Source: Sedimentisphaerales bacterium (GTDB lineage Bacteria; Planctomycetota; Phycisphaerae; Sedimentisphaerales; SG8-4). Taken from it: 25,965 nucleotides of DNA. The stretch's first letter is position 1; each line of letters starts with the position of its first letter. The stretch covers positions 1 to 25,965 of the forward strand of contig JAFGJR010000330.1 of assembly GCA_016928975.1 (NCBI GenBank). Reading direction: 5' to 3'. This document shows, piece after piece, positions 20,373 to 25,965 of the stretch. A program made the position numbers and the translations under genes. Below the pieces are notes generated by a model. The model ran no database searches and was not told the origin of the DNA. It was given only the letters and a program-made list of their open reading frames with translations.

Positions 20373-22583
20373 TTAGGGAGTCTTAGGGGCTACGTTTGGC
20401 GAAGCTTCTTCGTACAGGGCGGTGATTTCATCCTCGGAGAGGGCGTAGCTGTAGATTCGGACCTCGTCGATCAGGCCGTGCCAGAAGCGGTTGGGACGCT
20501 CGCTGTTCTCGCCGATCAGCACGGGCTCGTCGTTGGTGGCGATCCGGCCGGAGGCGGGAGCGGAGGCGTCTAGCTTGCCGTCGATGTAGAGAGCAATCCG
20601 TGTGCCGTCATAGACTCCCACCGCGTGGTGCCATCGGTCGTCGTCCACCTTCGTGCGGCCGCGCGTCGCGCCCCACTCGTCGGCCGTCTTCAGGCCGAAG
20701 CAGGCGAAGAGCAGGCTGTTTGTGCCGCGGTTCTTCTGTAGCCGCCACGCTCTGTCGCCTTTTGTAACGAGGGCCTGGGACTCCTTGTCGAATGATGCGA
20801 TCTTGAACCAGGCGGCGACTGTGATTTGTCCGGTCATGTTGAATTCCGGATTGGCGCCGATCTCCACGTAGTCGCCCTTGCCATCGAACTGCAGTGCGCC
20901 GCCGGAGATGCCACTGGTCCACGTGGGGTCGCCGCGAATTTGCCCGGTGTGCCCATGGCCGCTTGCGTCCGTCACTTGCTTTCCGGCCTTGCCGTCAAAC
21001 CGCCACCAAGCCACGAGGCGGCCCGTATTGAACTGCCAGACTTGCCCAGGGGTGACGGCGTCATCGGCCTGGACTTCATCCACTCGCCAGGAGTATGACG
21101 TCTCTCGCGCAAGGGCGGGCAGTTGCGAGCATTGGGGCTCAGTGACGGTTGCCGCGAGGGTTAGTGAGTGCGAGTCCTGGCCGAAGTAGACCTTGTGTTG
21201 GACCGCTGCCAGACCAGGCGTCCACCGCAGTTCCAGGCTGGTGAGGGCACAGCCGACCGACCTGTCCGCAGGCTGTGGACCGGTGGCAACCGGTTGCAGA
21301 TTCAGCGGCGCTGCCTCCAGCTTGGCCAACTCATCGGCCAACACGTCCCGGGTCGTGAGGTCGCCGAGGATGACCTTGTAGCGCCCGTCGTCGAGCTTCC
21401 ATCGCAGGAGCACCGCGTGAGGCGACTGGGGCGTCACCGTGTCACCGAAGTAGGCCGGCTCCCTCTGCTCACTCGTGAGCATGCTGTGGAGCAGCCACAG
21501 GGCCGTGATCGGCATCATCTTCTGCATGAGGGGTCCGGCATTGTCCGGGTCCTGGATGTACGCCATCGCCTCTTCTTTCTTCATGCTCTTGATCTCGGGC
21601 AGGTACATGATGTAGGCCTTGAGGACCGGCTCGGTCAGGACTCTGGGGTACTGGCCGTTGAGTTCGACGCACAGCCTGAGTCCTTGGACCGCTGTCTCCT
21701 CGCTCATCGCCGGGACCCGGATAGACCCGCCGGCGGCATTGGCATAGCCGTCCGGTATGAGCGGCTGGAACATGGCTGGATCGATGGGCACGTCCCACTG
21801 GAAGTCGTGGCTGACACTGTGCACGACCGTGCCGTCGTTCCATTCGATGTTCTCCTCGGACCGCACGGGCAGTCCCGTCGCCACGTCCACCCACAGGCTC
21901 ACATCCACCCGGCGGGCTCCGCCCTTCGGGTAGTTGGGATCTGTTGTCCGAAATCCCTCCACCCCGGTGCCGTCGAGGGTCGATGCACCCAGACTGGCGT
22001 AGTCACAGCTCTGGAGCCGCACGAGCATCTCGCGGGCGTTGGGGATCTCCTCCCGCAGCTTGTCGGCCAGCCGATCATCGAAGTTGAAACGCATGTACGC
22101 CTTCTCGTCGTGCTGAATCACGACGGCGGTTCTCTCCTTTGGTACGATGTAGGCTTCCACGGCGACCTCGCCGGTGTCGGCATCGCGGAAGACCGCCTTC
22201 GTGCCGTAGTTCCTCGATATCCAGGACGTGGATTTCATCCGTCGGTCCTCGGGACTTGTGTGGGTGATCGTCGCCTCGCAGGTATAGGCGTCGATGCGTT
22301 CCAATCGGGCCAGAACGTCGGCCAGGGCCACTCCGGACCCGGTCCCTTGCCACAGCAGGATGGCGACGGCTCCGACGAGCATCACGACCGCCGCCACCGC
22401 CAGTCTTGTTCTTGTACTTCTCATAGCGAAACTCCATCTCATCGGCTCCCGTAGAGCCGGCTTGTTCTGTCTGGTTTCGAGGTATGCGGTCTTAATCGCC
22501 TCGAACATGGCATCGTCTACTCCGGCGGGTGTTCGCACGCTCGCAGCGCGGAGGTATCGTCTGATCTGCCCCATGGATCTCAT
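20373..22583 (-). CDS. Sigma-coupled membrane protein with C-terminal LamG domain, module 3
   Basis: A 736-aa protein and the largest of the three sigma partners. Its cytoplasmic segment is MGQIRRYLRAASVRTPAGVD - AMFEAIKTAYLETRQ. The membrane helix is about 61-78, then LWQGTGSGVALADVLARLE. The LolA/RseB-like outer domain (about 85-430) shares GVEGFRTTDPNYPKGG, LWVDVATGLPVRSEE, HDFQWDVPIDPAMFQPLIPD and LLRWKLDDGRYKVILGDL with the module 2 protein. An Fn3-like linker follows (about 440-520, ETSYSWRVDEVQ). The C-terminal LamG/concanavalin-like domain spans about 522-725 (LVAWWRFDGKAGKQVTDASG, ALQFDGKGDYVEIG, WHHAVGVYDGTRIALYIDG, GLIDEVRIYSYALSEDEI). LamG domains commonly bind carbohydrates. ATG 22583 overlaps the sigma stop (ATGA). 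Confidence 0.85.
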   Translation of the reverse strand: MRSMGQIRRYLRAASVRTPAGVDDAMFEAIKTAYLETRQNKPALREPMRWSFAMRSTRTRLAVAAVVMLVGAVAILLWQGTGSGVALADVLARLERIDAYTCEATITHTSPEDRRMKSTSWISRNYGTKAVFRDADTGEVAVEAYIVPKERTAVVIQHDEKAYMRFNFDDRLADKLREEIPNAREMLVRLQSCDYASLGASTLDGTGVEGFRTTDPNYPKGGARRVDVSLWVDVATGLPVRSEENIEWNDGTVVHSVSHDFQWDVPIDPAMFQPLIPDGYANAAGGSIRVPAMSEETAVQGLRLCVELNGQYPRVLTEPVLKAYIMYLPEIKSMKKEEAMAYIQDPDNAGPLMQKMMPITALWLLHSMLTSEQREPAYFGDTVTPQSPHAVLLRWKLDDGRYKVILGDLTTRDVLADELAKLEAAPLNLQPVATGPQPADRSVGCALTSLELRWTPGLAAVQHKVYFGQDSHSLTLAATVTEPQCSQLPALARETSYSWRVDEVQADDAVTPGQVWQFNTGRLVAWWRFDGKAGKQVTDASGHGHTGQIRGDPTWTSGISGGALQFDGKGDYVEIGANPEFNMTGQITVAAWFKIASFDKESQALVTKGDRAWRLQKNRGTNSLLFACFGLKTADEWGATRGRTKVDDDRWHHAVGVYDGTRIALYIDGKLDASAPASGRIATNDEPVLIGENSERPNRFWHGLIDEVRIYSYALSEDEITALYEEASPNVAPKTP

Positions 22584-23125
22584 AGTGTTTCCTCACCGTT
22601 GAGCAGCGACCGCAGCCTTCTCATTCCGTACCGGTATCGGCCTTGCACTGTGTACAGGGAGGCGCTCTGGATTCGGGCGATCTGCCGGAAGCCCAGTCGC
22701 GCATCCACTCGCAGCATGACGACTTCCCGCTGCTCCGGCGGCAACTGTGCCAAGGCCTCGCTGACCCGCCGCATCTCCTCGTTCAAAACGGCCCCCTCTT
22801 CGGGATCGCTGCCGGGGATTCGCACGACAGCGGGGTCGAGCGACACATCTGTTTCGTGACGACGGCTGGTACGATGCAGGGTCCGAACCCGATTCACCAA
22901 GCATGCCGTCAGGTAGCTCTTCAGGCTGCCGTGGATGTCGATCCGCTCGTAGGACTCGACCAGCTTGAGAAACACGTCCTGGACCGCGTCCTCGGATCGG
23001 CAGACGTCATCCGTCAGGGCAATCGCCAGCTTGAGCAGATCCACCTTGTACTTGTCGTAGATCCGCCGAAGGGCATCGATACTGCCTCGTCGCAATTTCC
23101 AGATGAGCAGCCTATCTTCCAACAT
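22580..23125 (-). CDS. ECF-type RNA polymerase sigma factor, module 3
   Basis: A 181-aa ECF sigma factor when started at ATG 23125; a 46-codon extension upstream crosses the promoter element and is rejected. Region 2 is DALRRIYDKYKVDLLKLAIA and RSEDAVQDVFLKLVESYERI. Region 4 is ALAQLPPEQREVVMLRVDAR followed by the helix-turn-helix FRQIARIQSASLYTVQGRYR. It aligns end to end with the other two copies in this window. The leader lacks a clear Shine-Dalgarno. The LamG membrane protein gene overlaps by 4 nt. Confidence 0.88.
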   Translation of the reverse strand: MLEDRLLIWKLRRGSIDALRRIYDKYKVDLLKLAIALTDDVCRSEDAVQDVFLKLVESYERIDIHGSLKSYLTACLVNRVRTLHRTSRRHETDVSLDPAVVRIPGSDPEEGAVLNEEMRRVSEALAQLPPEQREVVMLRVDARLGFRQIARIQSASLYTVQGRYRYGMRRLRSLLNGEETL

Positions 23126-23167
23126 CGTGCACGATCGCCCGTGAATTGCGGTTCCCGGCTCTCTTTG

Positions 23168-23200
23168 CCCTATTAGACTCCAAACCCCGCGGTTTGCGTA
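23168..23200 (-). promoter_or_regulatory. Shared sigma-module promoter element, copy 3
   Basis: On the minus strand TACGCAA (23200-23194) and TAATAGGG-like block (23175-23168, CTAATAGGG) are separated by 18 nt containing GGTTT. The start codon of the module 3 sigma gene is 42 nt downstream. Confidence 0.65.
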
Positions 23201-23330
23201 TAGCGGTCGCAAGAAATCCGGCTCTCGTTCAAACCACGTTCCTTGGATCGATAGGATTCGCACGGAATTTGCCTCCCACCGGGCGGAAAATGGCGCATTG
23301 TTTAGGTGGGGAGAGGCTGGGGGGTGATAG

Positions 23331-23741
23331 ATGGGCCAGGTGACGCAGATAGACGTTCAGCCGATGCAAGCGGCCCGCGAGGCACACGCCTTGCACTGGT
23401 GGGCAGCGGATTCCCGGACGTTGCGATGGTGTGTTGTGGAGCTCGTGTTGCCGGCGCTGACTGTGGTGGCGATGTCCGTGCTGACTGCCGTCCTGCTCGT
23501 GCTGGTTGTCAGCGCGGTGGCGGACATGGAGCTATCCTGGCAGGCTCGCCCGGGGAATCTCGATCCCTGGGCTGCCGCGTGCTTCGGCTCAACGATCCCG
23601 TGGAATCGGCAGATGGATGCCGAGTCTGGCGCCGGGATGGGCGAGTTGGTGTGGGACGAAGCCGGCACCGCCGAGCCGTGGCCGGGCTCCCTGGCAGACG
23701 ATCGACTCGATGTCTCCTGGGCCCGCTGGACGCCGCAGTAG
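23331..23741 (+). CDS. Small membrane protein, hypothetical
   Basis: A 136-aa protein starting at ATG 23331 after a G-rich stretch (GGGGGGTGATAG) that can act as ribosome binding site. A long hydrophobic segment at about residues 34-63 (VVELVLPALTVVAMSVLTAV and following) forms one or two membrane helices. The N-terminal 33 residues are probably cytoplasmic. The C-terminal ~70 residues are acidic and Trp-rich with no recognised domain. It is divergent from the module 3 sigma gene (about 200 nt between starts), and its stop abuts the converging TypA gene. Codon usage looks like its neighbours. Function unknown. Confidence 0.55.
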   Translation: MGQVTQIDVQPMQAAREAHALHWWAADSRTLRWCVVELVLPALTVVAMSVLTAVLLVLVVSAVADMELSWQARPGNLDPWAAACFGSTIPWNRQMDAESGAGMGELVWDEAGTAEPWPGSLADDRLDVSWARWTPQ

Positions 23742-25604
23742 CTACACGACGCTCCCCAGCCTCGCGAAGCGACGGCGCTGGCCCTCGCGGAGCAGGCGCT
23801 TGCGGATGCGCAGCGCGCCCGGCGTGATCTCCACCAGCTCGTCCTGCTGGACGTATTCCAGCATGGCCTCGAGACTCATGAGACGCGCCGGGCGAACGCG
23901 GGCGGCCTCGTCCTTGTTGGACTGACGCATGTTCGTCAACTGCTTGGCCTTGGCGGCGTTGACGACGATGTCATTGTCCTTGCAGTGCTCGCCGACGACC
24001 TGGCCCTCATAGATCGTGTCGCCCGGCTGGACGAAGAAGATGCCTCGATCGTAGAGGGCGTCGAGCGCGTACGCGGTGACCGTGCCGGTCTCGCTCTGGA
24101 TCAGCACGCCGGCCTGGCGGTCGGGGATCGAGCCGCGCATCGGCTCATATTGTTCAAACGTATGGTGCATGACCGCGCGGCCCTGCGTCGCCGTCAGGAG
24201 ACGCGCGTTGAGGCCGAACAGGCCGCGGGACGGGATCATGAATTCCATGTGCACGTAGTCGCTGGCGCTGCTTTTGGTGTCCATCCGCATCAGCTCGCTG
24301 CGGCGCGTGCCGATCAGGCTCATCACGGCGCTCTGGCAATCGCCGGGACATTCGATGACCAGCCGCTCGATGGGCTCCTGCGGGACGCCGTCGATCTCGT
24401 GAATGATCACCTGCGGCTTGCCCACGCACAGCTCGTAGCCCTCGCGGCGCATATTCTCCAGCAGAATCCCCAGGTGCATCAGCCCCCGGCCGGAGACGTT
24501 GAACTCGTCGGCCGATTGCCCCGGCTCCATGCGCAGCGCCACGTTCGTTTGGAGCTCCTTCTCCAGCCGGTCGCGGATCTGCAACGACGTGACGTACTTG
24601 CCATCCCGGCCTGCAAATGGGCCATTGTTGACCTGGAATGTCATACTCATCGTCGGCTCGTCAATCGCCACGATGGGCAGCGCGCTGGGCGCATCCGGGC
24701 AGGCGATCGTGTCGCCGATGTCCACCGGATCGAGACCCGCCACGGCGCAGATGTCCCCGGCCTGGACCTCCGTGGCGCGTCGCTTGGCGAGCCCTTCGAA
24801 GTCGTACAGTTGAATGACCTTCTGCTGCGTGTGATGTCCCTCGCGGTCGATCACCGTCACCGGCTGGGCCTGCGTCAGCTTGCCGGCGAAGATCTTGCCG
24901 ACGGCGACGCGCCCGACGTAGTCGGAATACTCCAGCGTCGTGACGAGCATCTGGAGGGGCTGGTCCGGATCGGCCTTGGGCGCCGGGATGGAATGGATGA
25001 TCGCCTCGTAGACCGGCTTGAGGTTCCTGTTCGGCTTCGCCATGTCTGTCGTCGCCCAGCCCTCCTTGGCGGAGGCGAAGATCACCGGGAAGTCCAGCGC
25101 ATCGTCGTTGGCCTCGAGCTCGACGAAGAGGTCGAAGACCTCGTTGACGACGTCGTTGGGCCGCGAGTCCGGTCGGTCCACCTTGTTGACCACGAGGATC
25201 GGTTTGAGCTTGTGATGCAGGGCCTTGCTCAGCACGAACCGCGTCTGCGGCATGGGCCCGTCGAAGGCATCGACGACGAGCAGCACGCCGTCGGTCATCT
25301 TGAGCACGCGCTCGACCTCGCCGCCGAAATCGGCGTGGCCGGGCGTATCGACGATGTTGATCTTGTACTCCCGACCGCCCCGGCCGGTGTAATGGATTGC
25401 GCAGTTCTTGCTGAGGATGGTGATGCCTCGCTCGCGTTCAAGCGGGTTGGAGTCCATAATCAGGTGGTGCTGCTCGCCGGCCAGCTTGTCCAGCTCTTCC
25501 GTGCGGAACGAGCCGGACTGGTAGAGGAGCTGGTCCACCAGCGTCGTCTTGCCGTGATCGACGTGGGCGATGATCGCCACGTTGCGTACATTCTCTGCGT
25601 ACAT
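23742..25604 (-). CDS. typA: Translational GTPase TypA/BipA
   Basis: A 620-aa protein close to the usual 600-620 aa of TypA/BipA, a ribosome-associated GTPase of the EF-G class involved in ribosome assembly and stress or cold adaptation. ATG 25604 begins [20 protein letters not shown], with TAGGA just upstream; a 15-codon longer frame is rejected. G1 is [10 protein letters not shown]3 is [12 protein letters not shown]4 is NKVDRPDS. The EF-G-like domain has [15 protein letters not shown]. The TypA-specific C-terminal part has [60 protein letters not shown] and the [20 protein letters not shown] end. All features of a functional copy are present. It converges with the small membrane protein gene with no gap. 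Confidence 0.96.
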   Translation of the reverse strand: MYAENVRNVAIIAHVDHGKTTLVDQLLYQSGSFRTEELDKLAGEQHHLIMDSNPLERERGITILSKNCAIHYTGRGGREYKINIVDTPGHADFGGEVERVLKMTDGVLLVVDAFDGPMPQTRFVLSKALHHKLKPILVVNKVDRPDSRPNDVVNEVFDLFVELEANDDALDFPVIFASAKEGWATTDMAKPNRNLKPVYEAIIHSIPAPKADPDQPLQMLVTTLEYSDYVGRVAVGKIFAGKLTQAQPVTVIDREGHHTQQKVIQLYDFEGLAKRRATEVQAGDICAVAGLDPVDIGDTIACPDAPSALPIVAIDEPTMSMTFQVNNGPFAGRDGKYVTSLQIRDRLEKELQTNVALRMEPGQSADEFNVSGRGLMHLGILLENMRREGYELCVGKPQVIIHEIDGVPQEPIERLVIECPGDCQSAVMSLIGTRRSELMRMDTKSSASDYVHMEFMIPSRGLFGLNARLLTATQGRAVMHHTFEQYEPMRGSIPDRQAGVLIQSETGTVTAYALDALYDRGIFFVQPGDTIYEGQVVGEHCKDNDIVVNAAKAKQLTNMRQSNKDEAARVRPARLMSLEAMLEYVQQDELVEITPGALRIRKRLLREGQRRRFARLGSVV

Positions 25605-25965
25605 ATTCCTACTTATCCGGGGAGCGGTGAATCCTGCAACCGCGCACACGCTATACAGGATGCGGCGTTGCCTTGTTCACCTGCCTTGAGGGGCCGCAAA
25701 TCCCCAACCGATTCGTAACCTACCCACAAACCCTGCATTCTACCAGACTGCCCACCCCAATGCAATCCCCGGCTTGCCACGACCAGACCCACACCGCCAA
25801 TTGGCTTTGTTTCACACCATCGCTGCGTCGATCATAACTCCTTTCCTGTGAAGTACTTAGCATCAGTTCCGCCGGCGCGAATTGGCTTTGTTTGACGCCT
25901 GCGTCAAAAGTCGGGACATTGCAAGAAGATGTGATAAGTGTTTATTTTGTATGGATTTATGTTAC
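25605..25965. other. Intergenic region upstream of typA
   Basis: About 360 nt with no supported gene. It contains two copies of a short repeat (25796-25900) and becomes AT-rich toward the window edge. I could not identify a convincing promoter for typA here. Confidence 0.5.
25796..25900. repeat. Two copies of the AATTGGCTTTGTTT repeat
   Basis: AATTGGCTTTGTTT occurs at 25799-25812 and 25880-25893, exactly 81 nt apart, within the wider match CGC(C/G)-repeat-(C/G)AC. In the second copy TTTGACGC is followed two nt later by GCGTCAAA, a perfect hairpin (25891-25908). The arrangement suggests a dispersed intergenic repeat present as a degenerate tandem pair. Confidence 0.55.

Noticed and set aside
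21168..22454. A 428-codon plus-strand frame opposite the LamG membrane protein
   Set aside because: It is antisense to a protein with clear membrane, LolA-like and LamG features; low-complexity shadow composition.
23985..25718. A 577-codon plus-strand frame opposite typA
   Set aside because: It is antisense to a complete TypA gene. The product is an Arg/Asp/His/Leu-rich shadow without domains.

Overview
The window looks like a chromosomal piece of a GC-rich Planctomycetota genome, most likely of the Phycisphaerae / Sedimentisphaerales type. That assignment is inferred from gene content: a secreted PQQ-like beta-propeller protein with the WPAWRGP start, a PEP-CTERM-like sorted protein, Tat-exported enzymes, and ECF sigma factors each coupled to a membrane protein with an 'LWxGTGxGxALAxVL' juxtamembrane motif. 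No rRNA or tRNA gene or CRISPR array was seen.

Layout. 1-457: an FG-GAP/VCBS-type secreted protein whose 3' end runs into two 24-nt direct repeats, probably the end of an insertion element lying left of the window. 615-1504: a palindromic repeat, then a frameshifted 3' tail of an integron integrase, an attI-like point, one small gene and a well-formed attC hairpin, i.e. a relic integron with one cassette. 1580-4594: a secreted PQQ-like propeller (minus) and a Tat-exported amidohydrolase (plus), the latter with a perfect 24-nt palindrome inside its coding sequence. 4671-5320: a second degenerate integron-integrase tail followed by an unrecognised orphan gene. 5503-10990 (all minus): a PEP-CTERM-like protein, a PmbA/TldE and Tat-signal TldD pair, an exported O-methyltransferase and a Tat-signal aldo/keto reductase. 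11211-13218 (all plus): an accessory patch with an apparent orphan polymorphic-toxin tip, its putative immunity gene, a broken DUF2442 gene, an unrecognised conserved-looking protein and a DUF4160-DUF2442 pair. 13223-14386: a DUF763 protein. 14662-23125: three copies of a two-gene module (181-aa ECF sigma factor plus membrane protein, overlapping by 4 nt), with a cyclase-like protein, an orphan minimal nucleotidyltransferase and a REP-like element lying between the second and third copies. 23331-25604: a small membrane protein and the translational GTPase TypA/BipA. 25799-25900: two copies of a short repeat.

How the genes may work together. The strongest candidate for an under-described system is the triplicated sigma/membrane-protein module. 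All three sigma factors are exactly 181 aa, all share the start/stop overlap with their partner, and all are preceded by the same bipartite element, TAC(G/C)CAA-N18-TAATAGGG, 34-42 nt before the start codon. The partners share an N-terminal cytoplasmic segment and one membrane helix but differ outside, the third having gained a C-terminal LamG domain. This suggests a family of transmembrane sensors, each coupled to its own ECF factor, possibly sensing polysaccharide. The two integron-integrase tails, each next to an orphan small gene, are the second most notable feature.
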